Of a stretch of 64,000 nucleotides of DNA, positions 53,825 through 63,110 are shown one piece after another. The notes below the pieces were generated by a model. The model was not told the origin of the DNA. It saw only the letters and a list, made by a program, of their open reading frames with translations, and did not search any database. Numbering within the stretch: the first letter of the stretch is position 1; each line of letters begins with the position of its first letter. The stretch comes from Xanthomarina gelatinilytica. GTDB taxonomy: Bacteria > Bacteroidota > Bacteroidia > Flavobacteriales > Flavobacteriaceae. Where the stretch lies: NCBI RefSeq assembly GCF_000348685.1, contig NZ_ANLA01000014.1, positions 51,251-115,250 of the forward strand. The letters are read 5' to 3'. The position numbers and the translations under genes are program-made.

Positions 53825-54523
53825 TTAAGTGATGTTGTTTAAAGCATCTACCAGTTGGGTCTTTTTGTTTCTGCTTAAAGGGATTTCGTAAGCGCCAACT
53901 TCAACATTCTTACTGTTAAACCTGTCAATTTTATCTAAATTGACAATATAGGATTTATGGATTCTTAAAAACTTGCCTTCAGGAAGTTCACTTTCAAAAG
54001 CTTTCATGGTGGAAAGTACTACCAAGCTGGTTTCTTCGGTAACCAGTTTTACATAATCGCCAAGCGCTTCAATCCATTTAATGTCTTTAATGTAAACTTT
54101 ACGTTTTTTAAGGTTGCTTTTTACAAAAATGTGCTCGCCTTCGGTTTCGTTAAAGTCTAATTTTAATTTATGTTGCTCTACAGCTTTGTCAACAGCAGTA
54201 TTAAAACGTTCCCTGGTTATCGGTTTGTGCAGGTAATCTGTGGCATCATAATTAAATGCCTTAAAAGCATACTCGGTTTTTCCGGTAACAAATATAATTT
54301 GAGGCTTGTTGTTTAATACATCTAAAAGTTCAAACCCATTTAACACTGGCATTTCAATGTCTAAAAAGATTAAGTCAACTTTATGGGTATTAAGTCCATT
54401 TTTAGTCTCTAGAGCACTATTGTATTCTGCAATTAGGTTAAGGGATGGATGATTTTCAATCAACTTAACAATTGAGAGGCGCTGAATTGCTGAGTCATCA
54501 ACTACTACACAGTTTAAAGTCAT
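53825..54523 (-). CDS. LytTR-family response regulator (orphan in this window)
   Basis: 232 residues. The receiver domain covers 1-118, with phosphoacceptor Asp55 in LIFLDIEMPVLNG and lysine in DYLHKPI. The LytTR DNA-binding domain spans about 135-232 (WIEALGDYVKLVTEETSLVV, LRIHKSYIVNLDKIDRF). It should turn a histidine kinase signal into transcription, but no kinase gene is in the window. Upstream TCGGTTAA-like boxes may be its own targets. The 3' end abuts priA. Confidence 0.93.
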   Translation of the reverse strand: MTLNCVVVDDSAIQRLSIVKLIENHPSLNLIAEYNSALETKNGLNTHKVDLIFLDIEMPVLNGFELLDVLNNKPQIIFVTGKTEYAFKAFNYDATDYLHKPITRERFNTAVDKAVEQHKLKLDFNETEGEHIFVKSNLKKRKVYIKDIKWIEALGDYVKLVTEETSLVVLSTMKAFESELPEGKFLRIHKSYIVNLDKIDRFNSKNVEVGAYEIPLSRNKKTQLVDALNNIT

Positions 54524-54554
54524 AACATTTAGTTTATTTCGGTTAAGATATCGA

Positions 54555-54586
54555 CAATAGTACGAAAAATTCGGTTAAAAACCAAA
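54555..54586 (-). promoter_or_regulatory. Promoter of the LytTR regulator gene
   Basis: On the minus strand TTTG (54583-54586), 20 bp, TACTATTG (54555-54562), one mismatch from TAnnTTTG. It lies 32 bp before the ATG at 54523. Confidence 0.65.
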
Positions 54587-54660
54587 AAACATCGGTAAAA
54601 CGTTAATTTTAACATAATTTAACATTTCAAATTTAAGCATTAAATATGTTTCTTTTAATG

Positions 54661-54691
54661 TTGTAATATATAAATAAAATACCTATTTTTG
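54661..54691 (+). promoter_or_regulatory. Promoter of the rpsF operon
   Basis: TTG (54661-54663), 20 bp, TATTTTTG (54684-54691), a canonical Bacteroidota promoter 31 bp before rpsF. Confidence 0.75.
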
Positions 54692-54722
54692 CACCCATTT
54701 TTAACAATAAATATAATTTAAT

Positions 54723-55061
54723 ATGAATCATTACGAAACTGTTTTCATCTTAAATCCCGTTTTATCTGAGACCCAGATAAAGGAAACAGTACAGAAATAC
54801 GAAGATTTTCTTGTTTCTCGTGGAGCCAAGATGATAGCTAAAGAAGATTGGGGACTAAAAAAATTAGCTTACCCAATTCAAAACAAAAAAAGTGGTTTTT
54901 ATCACTTATTCGAATACCAAGTAGCTGGTGAAGTTATCAATCCATTAGAAGTGGAGTTTAGACGAGATGAGCGTTTTATGCGTTACCTAACGGTTACTTT
55001 AGACAAGCATGCTGTGGCTTGGGCAGAGAGAAGAAGAGAAAAACTTAAACAAAAAGCGTAA
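54723..55061 (+). CDS. rpsF: 30S ribosomal protein S6
   Basis: 112 residues. [37 protein letters not shown] and [17 protein letters not shown] are typical S6 segments. S6 pairs with S18 in the small-subunit platform. First gene of the rpsF-rpsR-rplI operon, behind a full promoter. Confidence 0.98.
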   Translation: MNHYETVFILNPVLSETQIKETVQKYEDFLVSRGAKMIAKEDWGLKKLAYPIQNKKSGFYHLFEYQVAGEVINPLEVEFRRDERFMRYLTVTLDKHAVAWAERRREKLKQKA

Positions 55062-55063
55062 TT

Positions 55064-55360
55064 ATGTCATCTATAGAACAACAAGCAAAAGGAAAAAAGG
55101 ACGGAGAAATTAGATATTTAACGCCTTTAAATATAGAAACCAACAAAAATAAAAAATATTGTCGTTTCAAGAAATCTGGAATTAAGTATGTAGACTACAA
55201 AGATGCAGACTGGTTGTTAGGTTTTGTAAACGAACAAGGGAAAATTTTACCAAGACGTTTAACAGGAACTTCTTTAAAATACCAAAGAAAAGTTTCTGTG
55301 GCTGTTAAAAGAGCACGTCATTTAGCATTAATGCCTTACGTGGCCGATTTATTAAAATAA
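55064..55360 (+). CDS. rpsR: 30S ribosomal protein S18
   Basis: 98 residues. [39 protein letters not shown] and [16 protein letters not shown] are the S18 core; the N-terminus is slightly extended as usual in this group. It starts 2 bp after rpsF, so translation is coupled. It is partner of S6 in the 30S platform. Confidence 0.98.
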   Translation: MSSIEQQAKGKKDGEIRYLTPLNIETNKNKKYCRFKKSGIKYVDYKDADWLLGFVNEQGKILPRRLTGTSLKYQRKVSVAVKRARHLALMPYVADLLK

Positions 55361-55373
55361 AATACTCATAACA

Positions 55374-55835
55374 ATGGAACTTATATTAAAACAAGACGTT
55401 GAAAATTTAGGATTTAAAGACGATATTGTAACAGTTAAGAGCGGTTATGGTAGAAACTTTTTAATTCCACAAAAGCTAGCTGTATTGGCTACAGCTTCTG
55501 CTAAAAAGGTACTTGCCGAAAACTTAAAGCAATGTGCTTATAAAGAAAAGAAAGTAATTGAAGATGCTAGCAAAACTGCTGAAGCAATTAAAGCATTGGA
55601 AATTAAAATCCCAGCTAAAGCTACAGAAGGTGCTTCTGCAGGAGATAAATTATTTGGTTCTATTACCAAATTGGATTTAGTGGAAGCTTTTGAAAAAGCA
55701 GGTCACGAAATCGACAAAAAATTCATTAGTATTACAGGTGGAAACATCAAACGTTTAGGTCAGTACAATGCTGTAATTCGTTTGCACAGGGAAGTAACTT
55801 TCGAAATCCCTTTTGAAGTTATTGCTCAATCATAA
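55374..55835 (+). CDS. rplI: 50S ribosomal protein L9
   Basis: 153 residues. The N-terminal domain (MELILKQDVENLGFKDDIVT, VKSGYGRNFLIPQKLAVLAT) binds the base of the L1 stalk. A long helix follows, then the C-terminal domain (LFGSITKLDLVEAFEKAG, YNAVIRLHREVTFEIPFEV). It ends the operon; a perfect 11-bp terminator lies 20 bp after. Confidence 0.98.
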   Translation: MELILKQDVENLGFKDDIVTVKSGYGRNFLIPQKLAVLATASAKKVLAENLKQCAYKEKKVIEDASKTAEAIKALEIKIPAKATEGASAGDKLFGSITKLDLVEAFEKAGHEIDKKFISITGGNIKRLGQYNAVIRLHREVTFEIPFEVIAQS

Positions 55836-55855
55836 TATCTCTGGTCAACATATGA

Positions 55856-55886
55856 AAAGCCTCAACCTTGTTGGGGCTTTTTTTTT
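55856..55886 (+). terminator. Terminator of the rpsF-rpsR-rplI operon
   Basis: AAAGCCTCAAC pairs with GTTGGGGCTTT (one wobble, CTT loop) and runs into T8. Confidence 0.95.
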
Positions 55887-55998
55887 AAAATAGGATTTCT
55901 ATGAGCAACTGCCAACAGGCAAGTTCACGGAACTTATAATGCTTATTTAAGCCTGTTTTACGGGAACCATTTGTCCAATAAATCAATAAAAGCATCAA

Positions 55999-56466
55999 AT
56001 GAAATACGCGAGATTAACAAAAGAACAATTTGAAGAACTGCATAAAGAATTCATAAATTTTCTTGCAACACAAACCATTACAGCTCAGGAATGGGATGAT
56101 ATTAAGAAAAACAAACCCGAAGTGGCCGAACAGGAATTGGATGTGTTTAGCGATCTGGTTTGGGAAGGTGTCTTGAATAAGGTTGTGTACATAGAACATA
56201 TTTCGCCACAGCAAATTCATTTGTTTCATCTTAATGATGAACACATGCACTTAATAGCCATAAAAATCAAGAATCCAATAGATTTAACTACTACAGACGG
56301 TTTTAATTGGCTAAGAGAAAACTTAATGGATGACGATGTGGAGTTTTTACAAGCTAAAAAAGACTATTCTGAAGATAGAAATGCCGATAAGTTTAAACTC
56401 ATTCAACAAGGAGGCGTAATAACCAAAGGCGATTTATTTAAGTATTTTGATAAGTTGATTAATTAG
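55999..56466 (+). CDS. DUF6495-type conserved protein
   Basis: 155 residues, acidic, with no signal or membrane helix, so cytosolic. MKYARLTKEQFEELHKEFIN, EWDDIKKNKPEVAEQELDVF and LVWEGVLNKVVYIEHISPQQ match a flavobacterial family I recall as DUF6495. The C-terminal part (VEFLQAKKDYSEDRNADKFK) is helical. It is placed between rplI and hisS with its own gap on either side. Function unknown. Confidence 0.8.
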   Translation: MKYARLTKEQFEELHKEFINFLATQTITAQEWDDIKKNKPEVAEQELDVFSDLVWEGVLNKVVYIEHISPQQIHLFHLNDEHMHLIAIKIKNPIDLTTTDGFNWLRENLMDDDVEFLQAKKDYSEDRNADKFKLIQQGGVITKGDLFKYFDKLIN

Positions 56467-56600
56467 TGTCATAGCAAGCCTGTCTGAATAAAGACAGCGA
56501 GTGACAATGGGAAGTACAAGGCAATCTGTTTGACGTTTTTACTTAAGATACTTAAATGTTTGGCATGTTTTTCTATTAAAAAAGCTCGTAATGACATGTA
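56467..56600. repeat. Degenerate dispersed intergenic repeat
   Basis: The start (GTCATAGCAAGCCTGTCT) and end (AAAGCTCGTAATGACA) of this stretch are partly inverted copies, with CAAGGCAATCTGTTT inside. The pieces resemble a palindromic word family common in flavobacterial intergenic DNA. It has no ORF and no target duplication. Confidence 0.4.
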
Positions 56601-56608
56601 TTATTCTT

Positions 56609-56616
56609 TATTTTTG
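56609..56616 (+). promoter_or_regulatory. Promoter -7 box for hisS
   Basis: TATTTTTG, 51 bp before the hisS ATG at 56667, giving a leader of roughly 44 nt that contains a 7-bp hairpin (56644-56661). Confidence 0.5.
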
Positions 56617-56666
56617 TTGAGATTTAGTATAATTTAAAAGCAATTCCCACCTTAGTGGGAAATATT

Positions 56667-58037
56667 ATGGCACAAAAACCAAGCATTCCAAAAGGAACCA
56701 GAGATTTTACTCCAGAACAAGTAGCAAAACGCAACTATATTTTCCATACCATCCAAAAACAATTTGAATTGTATGGCTTTCAACCTATTGAAACTCCAAG
56801 TTTTGAGAATTCGGACACCTTAATGGGAAAATATGGTGATGAAGGGGACAGACTAATTTTTAAAATTTTAAATTCTGGGGATTTTTTAAATAAAGTAGAT
56901 GATGCGCTTTATGCCTCTAAGGACTCCAATGCCATAACATCAAAAATCTCAGAAAAAGCCCTTCGTTACGATCTAACCGTTCCATTTGCGCGTTATGTGG
57001 TGCAGCACCAAAACGAGATAGAGTTTCCTTTTAAGCGTTACCAAATGCAACCGGTTTGGAGGGCAGACCGACCTCAAAAAGGACGTTTCAGGGAATTTTA
57101 TCAATGCGATGCAGATGTGGTTGGTTCTACTTCTTTATGGCAAGAAGTGGAGTTTGTACAACTTTACGATGCTGTTTTTACAGCTTTAAAACTGGATGGT
57201 GTCACCATAAAAATCAATAATAGAAAAATTCTCTCAGGAATTGCCGAAGTAATAGGAGCAAGTGATAAATTAATCGATTTTACGGTAGCACTTGACAAAT
57301 TGGATAAAATAGGCGAGGAGAAGGTAAAAGAAGAAATGCTTGAAAAAGGCATCTCAAAGGAAGGCATTGCAAAACTTCAGCCTTTATTTACGCTCTCGGG
57401 ATCTTTTAGTGCTCAAGTGGAGCAATTGAAAACTATTTTAAACGCTTCCGAAGAAGGAATAAAAGGTATAGAGGAACTGGAATTTATAGACAAAGCCATT
57501 ACGGAACTTGGTTTGCAAACAGCAACATTGCAATTGGACGTGACGCTTGCTAGAGGATTGAACTACTATACAGGTGCCATTTTTGAAGTCTCTGCTCCAA
57601 AACAGGTACAAATGGGCTCCATAGGTGGAGGAGGACGATACGATGACCTGACAGGTATTTTTGGATTGAGAGATGTAAGTGGTGTAGGTATTAGTTTTGG
57701 TTTAGATAGAATTTATTTGGTCTTGGAAGAACTGAACCTTTTTCCTGAAACGGTTGCTAAAAACATTGATGTGCTCTTTATTAATTTTGGAGAAACCGAA
57801 GCCTTATTTTGTTTAAAAGCTATTAAACAATTACGATTAAATAGTGTTAATGCTGAATTGTATCCAGATGCTGCTAAAATGAAAAAGCAAATGAATCACG
57901 CTAACAAACGAAATATTCCTTTTGTTGTTTTAGTAGGTGAGAAGGAATTGAAATCTGATAGTTATACATTAAAACACATGAGATCTGGAGAGCAAGAAAC
58001 GGTAACTTTAAAAGATCTAATTTCTAAGCTTCAATAA
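56667..58037 (+). CDS. hisS: Histidyl-tRNA synthetase
   Basis: 456 residues from the ATG at 56667; an in-frame GTG at 56655 lies inside a hairpin arm and precedes the conserved [15 protein letters not shown]. Class II marks: motif 1 ([15 protein letters not shown]), motif 2 ([21 protein letters not shown] region), and the histidine-specific [14 protein letters not shown] with [14 protein letters not shown]. The C-terminal anticodon-binding domain begins about residue 365. A hairpin directly before the start could tune translation. A terminator follows at 58059. Confidence 0.97.
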   Translation: MAQKPSIPKGTRDFTPEQVAKRNYIFHTIQKQFELYGFQPIETPSFENSDTLMGKYGDEGDRLIFKILNSGDFLNKVDDALYASKDSNAITSKISEKALRYDLTVPFARYVVQHQNEIEFPFKRYQMQPVWRADRPQKGRFREFYQCDADVVGSTSLWQEVEFVQLYDAVFTALKLDGVTIKINNRKILSGIAEVIGASDKLIDFTVALDKLDKIGEEKVKEEMLEKGISKEGIAKLQPLFTLSGSFSAQVEQLKTILNASEEGIKGIEELEFIDKAITELGLQTATLQLDVTLARGLNYYTGAIFEVSAPKQVQMGSIGGGGRYDDLTGIFGLRDVSGVGISFGLDRIYLVLEELNLFPETVAKNIDVLFINFGETEALFCLKAIKQLRLNSVNAELYPDAAKMKKQMNHANKRNIPFVVLVGEKELKSDSYTLKHMRSGEQETVTLKDLISKLQ

Positions 58038-58058
58038 ATTTTATTGTGTATTATTATG

Positions 58059-58095
58059 ATAGCCACAAACTTCAATTAGTTTGTGGCTATTTTTA
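58059..58095 (+). terminator. Terminator of hisS
   Basis: ATAGCCACAAAC pairs with GTTTGTGGCTAT (8-nt loop), then T5ATTTT. Confidence 0.93.
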
Positions 58096-58105
58096 TTTTA
58101 AAGGC

Positions 58106-58140
58106 TAAAAAAAGAGCCCTGAAAATTTTTCCAGGACTCC
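58106..58140 (-). terminator. Terminator of the large T9SS cargo gene (minus strand)
   Basis: On the minus strand GAGTCCTGG pairs with a CAGGGCTC arm with minor mismatches and is followed by seven Ts. It sits 46 bp past the stop of the 1577-residue gene. Confidence 0.75.
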
Positions 58141-58185
58141 TCTCTCAAAAGCATAGTCTAATTTATAATAGATTTGGGCAACATA

Positions 58186-61100
58186 TTAATTGACTAACAC
58201 TTTTTTATTAACCAAGCCAAATTCGGTTTTTAGTTTAATGATATAAGTTCCAACACTTAATTTGTTTGTTTTAATTTCTGTTTGAGTTTCGGTTTTTACT
58301 TCATCCACAGTGAATATGGATTGACCGATAACATTGAACATTTCAATAGATTTAATCTTCATCAGTGTAGGATTCTGAATCGAAATGCTTTCATTGGTAT
58401 TGATATAAGATACTGATATGGAGTTTGACATTTCAGTTTCTTCTACACCTAAAGCTTGGTTTGTAAATGTAATTTCAAAACGGTCTAAGTATGTTCCGGC
58501 CTCTAAGTAAATTTCATATTTAGTATCTCTTAAATCGTGATAAATATTCAATTCCTTATCATGAACATAGATGTTTAAATTATCAGGTACGTTTTCTAAA
58601 ATATCAATAACAATATTGTTTAAACCTGGATCTGAAGTATGAACACCTATTGGAAGCACAGTGCTTTCCGAAACATTGTCTATACCTTGTATGGTGTATT
58701 TTTCACTGTTTAGCAACCAATACATGTCATCCATTTGATTTTGGTAAAGTAAGCCATCAAATCCCCAATCAAAACCTAAAGAAGCTCTGGTGTCTTCTGT
58801 AAGCAATAACTGTCTGTGAATGGTGTTTACAGAGTTGAAACCAATACGGATTTTCATTCTGGTATCTGCCGATTCATTTGTGGTTTGTTGTTCATCTTGG
58901 GCTTGTCTAATAAATAGGGAAGATCCAGTTCCTTCTTTTTGGAATCTACGCTGACCATTATTAAAATTAATGGTACCTGTAGTTTCACCTGTAACAAAGA
59001 ATCCTTGTCCAACAGGAATGTATCTTTCAGGACGTTTGGTTCCAGTTCCCACTTGAGCCACATCTGGGTCTGGGGTTCCATAAGCTGCAGCAGCAACACC
59101 ACCTGATAGGTTGTATGTGCCGTAGCCACCTTGATATTCAGAAGTGACATGTGATCCACCTCCCCAATGTTCCCAGAAATATAGGGTTCCACTTATTAAT
59201 GGGTCTGTGCCAGCTCCATCGATTAATGGGCCATTGTCTAAAATAAACTGGTCTGCATCTAAGGCAGATGCATACGGATTACCAACTAGGTAGTCGTTAC
59301 CAGCATTTAAGTTTAATGTTAAAATATCTCCATTGTTTGGTTTTCCTTGGAACACGTAATTTTGTTCCAGAGTTAAATTTCCAGCTGTGTTGGCTACACC
59401 TTTCATGGTAAATCCTTCTCCAGCTTTAATGGTTCCTGTATTTCTAACATGTTGCCACGCAGAATAATCACCACTAGGCATATTGCCAAATTTCCATATC
59501 CAATAATGTGCAATCCCGATAGGAGAACCAGAGGTACCATTATAGCCTCCAATAAACGATATATTGGTTGGAGATAAAGAATTGGTTCCATCTTTAAAAA
59601 TATGATTGTTAAGCGTGTAACTATAATTGTTAGGATTTGCTGTTGCAGTATAACCTACAGGCGAACTCCAGTAGTTATAAGTAAATAAATCCCTTACACC
59701 TTGTTGGTCTTTTTCCAAAATTCCAGATGTACCCACAGAAAGGTCACTATCAATGGTTTGAATGAGTTGCGATTCGCCTTCAAGATCGATTTTTCCATCT
59801 AACTGTAAATAATGTGTGATAGTTAAACCAAAACCATCTTGAGCTGTATTGTCTCCATCTATGGTAATTTCGTTATCTCTATTAATGAGAGCCAATAAGG
59901 TTCTGTTTCCATTGGTTCCTGGAGCCAAGCTACTGTTGTTCATAAGAATGTTGTGATCGGTCTCCACTATGTTCCAATCTACAGTTACGGTATTGTCCAC
60001 AATGGAATTTGCACCAGGAATGGTTTGTAAATCACCATTTATCCATGTCGCATTGGTATCCCAGTTTCCTGTTCCATTCGATATATATGGCAAAGGTGCT
60101 GTTTGTCTATCTACCGTTCTTAAGTGTCTTAAAGCTCCTTGATGTCCATTTCCAGATTCATCCTTGGTATTGGTGTAAGTATAAGTTGACATTGGGTAAT
60201 AACCTGCTAAACTAGACCATGGGATGCTTGCGACTTCGTTTTTGGTAGGGGAAATACCTTTTCCAATAAAGTATGAGGCACCAACAAACCCAGCATTATT
60301 TTCAATTTCTTGGTTCATGATATATCTTAACTGATCGATATCTAGAGCCGTATTCCAAACACGAACTTCATCTATGTTTCCGTGGAAAAACGCTTGAGGG
60401 GTTAGTTTTGAGGCTGCACCAATATAGAATGATTCCGTTGTGTTATTTGGGGAAGTTTTGTTTTCTTGCTTATCCAACACACCATCAATATATAAATAGG
60501 CAGTGCCACTTTGATATATTACAGCCAAATGATGCCAAGTGTCTTCTGGAATTGTGGTATTTGATACAATTTGTTGTAAGGATCCAGCAGCAGTTTTCCA
60601 AGAAACCTCAAACCTTCCAGTAGCATTAATTTTAAAATCGTAACCTTGCGTATAGGCAGCATCACGTTTGGATAGTATAGACTTGTTTAAAGAGTTGGCT
60701 TTTCTGTTTACCCATGCAGACAAGGTAAATTCAGAGGCATTTAAGTCCAAGGCGTCTTCCATGTCAATGTAATTGGTGGTACCATTAAAATATACTGAAC
60801 GTATAAATGGAACTTCTGGAGCCCAACCAAAAGTTATATATTTGGTATCATCAAAATCGTAATTGGTTTTAACGATGGCCTCGCCCAATTCATTGAAACC
60901 TTCAGTCATCACACGATAATCTGCTGTTGGGTCAAAGTTAGGGGTATCAGAAATGAACATTAAATAACGTCCATCTGGTGGTGTGGCAGTTCGAATAGCG
61001 TTTTTAAGTATTTGGACTTCTACCGTAGGTATGTCACCACCACTTTCCACTACTTTCCAAGTTCTGGCAATACCATTAAATTGCACATGGGTTCCTCCAG

Positions 61101-62919
61101 GAATGCTAGGAGTGATGTCTGTACTCATGTCTACATCTACCACTACAGCAGGATTATCTAAATCCACACCATCATTACCCCACATCAAAAATTGCTTATC
61201 ATTAAATGTTGTGCCATTATTGGTAATGTTGTCATGGTTTGTGCTATATACCTGAGCTAATCCCATGGTTAAAACTCCTTGACTTCTATAATTGTTGTCA
61301 AGGTTTGGGTGGAAATGCGTAGCAGTGGCATTATTAACACTTCTAGATTGTTTTTGTAGTAATTCGGAAGCATCGTCTCGACCTATGCCAGCAATATCAT
61401 AATTAAAGTTTTCAGCATCAGCATCCCAAATTACTGTACCATCACTATTTACATAATCTTGTGACGTACCGTTAACACCAAGGGTAATGCCATATTTAAC
61501 GGCTAAGTACGATTGTATTCTATTACGTTCTTGGGTTAAGTTGTTGTCGCTTTTTCTAGAATCATAAGTTATAATTTCTGCAATTCTACCATCAAAGCTA
61601 CCATTCCAATATTGACTTCGTCCTATCCAATAACGTGTGTTATTAATACGAGCATACTTTGTTGGATCATTATCTTCATTACCAACATTATTAGCGTTAT
61701 AGTACAGCTCCATATTGTCATTGGCAGTATTTTCCCTAAAGTTTACGATTCCAATTTGGTTATAATTAGTCCCAGAATTTGTGTCAGCCCTTCCGTAACC
61801 ATTTCCAGGGTAAGAACTTCCGTTCCCCTCTTCGTTTGTGGTACCAATACAATAAGTTAAGCTTTCATTGTAAAATCTTTGCGTATATCTACCAAATCCA
61901 AAACCAGTAACATCTTCAGTGTATGTGTTTCCTGTTGGATCAGTACTTGTAAAAGTATCTAAAGGGAGTTCACTTAAATCTTCATTCAGAGGTATTGTTG
62001 GGTCTGGAATAACAACAACAAAAGTATCACTGCTATTAAATCCTCCAGTCCCTTTCAGCTCTTCCCTGCTATTAAGGTATGTCATATCCTTATCGGCAGT
62101 ATTATGATTGTTGTCAAACTCAATTGTTGGATTGAAGTTTATATTTCTATTGACATTGTGAGCATAGTTAGGAGCTTGATAACTAGCTACAGCTTCAGCA
62201 TGATTACCTTTGTTATAATCTGTCCACCTTGTAATTGAACTACCATCAGATATTATCCCTGAACCATTAACTTTGTCTGCTTTTAACCATAAATCTAAAT
62301 TAGAAGAAACTCCACCAGGAGCATTAGGGGCTGAACCAAAGATTGTTCCTGTAATTGTTATGTTATCTAAATGTATTCTATCATTATCATCAGTTCCTAT
62401 AGACTCAAACCTAAATTGAGATAATAATGAAAAAGTATGGTCACTACTGAAAATTGTTGCAGTTTTACAATATATCGTTCCGTTATTTTCATCTCGTTGA
62501 AAATCTCCCGTTTTAGTCCCATACTCAATTCTGCCACTTCTATAAGTTGCAATAGTTGTCCATGAGGCAGATGAATTACTTCTATATTGAAGAATAAAAG
62601 TTTCTCCGTCTTCCATATCATAAGAAGAGAAATAAAATTTAATATCAATTTTATCATAGGGAAGAGTACTTATTATAGGAGATGTTACTGAGGAACTATT
62701 GCCTGAATTATCCCTAATTAGTAAAGTGTAATTCCCAGAATGCGCATAATAAGAATTATTATAACGGAAAGAATCAGATCCTCCTGAAGACCAACCTTGA
62801 CTTCCAGATTCAAAATCGTAAGGACCTCCTATTATTGTTTGAGAAGAAAGATTATTGTAACCAAGTGATACAAGTACGAATAGCGCATACTTAATACCTA
62901 AATAAGTAAAATTTTTCAT
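58186..62919 (-). CDS. Large secreted LamG-domain protein with T9SS sorting tail
   Basis: 1577 residues. A signal peptide ends about residue 27. Next is a jelly-roll/MAM-like carbohydrate-binding-type domain (about 30-190, with WSSGGSDSFRYNN and GTDDNDRIHLDNITITG). A LamG-like segment follows near 200-480 (LDLWLKADK, GRSQYWNGSFDGRIAEI), then a clear LamG domain at about 770-930 (YIDMEDALDLNASEFTLSAW, WHHLAVIYQSGTAYLYIDG, GNIDEVRVWNTALDI). The last 75 residues are a type A sorting domain (LSVGTYIIKLKTEFG). It is probably a cell-surface or released adhesin or glycan binder. It is neighbour to a second T9SS protein of the same strand. Confidence 0.9.
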   Translation of the reverse strand: MKNFTYLGIKYALFVLVSLGYNNLSSQTIIGGPYDFESGSQGWSSGGSDSFRYNNSYYAHSGNYTLLIRDNSGNSSSVTSPIISTLPYDKIDIKFYFSSYDMEDGETFILQYRSNSSASWTTIATYRSGRIEYGTKTGDFQRDENNGTIYCKTATIFSSDHTFSLLSQFRFESIGTDDNDRIHLDNITITGTIFGSAPNAPGGVSSNLDLWLKADKVNGSGIISDGSSITRWTDYNKGNHAEAVASYQAPNYAHNVNRNINFNPTIEFDNNHNTADKDMTYLNSREELKGTGGFNSSDTFVVVIPDPTIPLNEDLSELPLDTFTSTDPTGNTYTEDVTGFGFGRYTQRFYNESLTYCIGTTNEEGNGSSYPGNGYGRADTNSGTNYNQIGIVNFRENTANDNMELYYNANNVGNEDNDPTKYARINNTRYWIGRSQYWNGSFDGRIAEIITYDSRKSDNNLTQERNRIQSYLAVKYGITLGVNGTSQDYVNSDGTVIWDADAENFNYDIAGIGRDDASELLQKQSRSVNNATATHFHPNLDNNYRSQGVLTMGLAQVYSTNHDNITNNGTTFNDKQFLMWGNDGVDLDNPAVVVDVDMSTDITPSIPGGTHVQFNGIARTWKVVESGGDIPTVEVQILKNAIRTATPPDGRYLMFISDTPNFDPTADYRVMTEGFNELGEAIVKTNYDFDDTKYITFGWAPEVPFIRSVYFNGTTNYIDMEDALDLNASEFTLSAWVNRKANSLNKSILSKRDAAYTQGYDFKINATGRFEVSWKTAAGSLQQIVSNTTIPEDTWHHLAVIYQSGTAYLYIDGVLDKQENKTSPNNTTESFYIGAASKLTPQAFFHGNIDEVRVWNTALDIDQLRYIMNQEIENNAGFVGASYFIGKGISPTKNEVASIPWSSLAGYYPMSTYTYTNTKDESGNGHQGALRHLRTVDRQTAPLPYISNGTGNWDTNATWINGDLQTIPGANSIVDNTVTVDWNIVETDHNILMNNSSLAPGTNGNRTLLALINRDNEITIDGDNTAQDGFGLTITHYLQLDGKIDLEGESQLIQTIDSDLSVGTSGILEKDQQGVRDLFTYNYWSSPVGYTATANPNNYSYTLNNHIFKDGTNSLSPTNISFIGGYNGTSGSPIGIAHYWIWKFGNMPSGDYSAWQHVRNTGTIKAGEGFTMKGVANTAGNLTLEQNYVFQGKPNNGDILTLNLNAGNDYLVGNPYASALDADQFILDNGPLIDGAGTDPLISGTLYFWEHWGGGSHVTSEYQGGYGTYNLSGGVAAAAYGTPDPDVAQVGTGTKRPERYIPVGQGFFVTGETTGTINFNNGQRRFQKEGTGSSLFIRQAQDEQQTTNESADTRMKIRIGFNSVNTIHRQLLLTEDTRASLGFDWGFDGLLYQNQMDDMYWLLNSEKYTIQGIDNVSESTVLPIGVHTSDPGLNNIVIDILENVPDNLNIYVHDKELNIYHDLRDTKYEIYLEAGTYLDRFEITFTNQALGVEETEMSNSISVSYINTNESISIQNPTLMKIKSIEMFNVIGQSIFTVDEVKTETQTEIKTNKLSVGTYIIKLKTEFGLVNKKVLVN

Positions 62920-63061
62920 AAGTGGTTAAATTTTAGTTTGGGACTAAATAATTAATTATTAATAGCTTGGGGACAAATCTAAATTATTTATCCATGAAAT
63001 GCAAATTTATTCGATGAAATGCAAAGCAACAATAATAATTCGCTTAAAATCAGCTAATTAA

Positions 63062-63094
63062 AAACTGTGCTAATAATGTCTATTAGCACTGTTT
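63062..63094 (-). terminator. Hairpin terminator of the repeat-protein gene
   Basis: AAACtGTGCTAATA pairs with TATTAGCACtGTTT (one T-T mismatch, 5-nt loop). On the minus strand it follows the stop at 63111 by 16 bp. Confidence 0.65.
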
Positions 63095-63110
63095 AAATCA
63101 ATTATAAGTG

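Noticed and set aside
56467..56600. Possible miniature transposable element between the DUF6495-type gene and hisS.
   Set aside because: The partly inverted ends are degenerate and no target duplication or transposase is seen; it is better described as a dispersed intergenic repeat.
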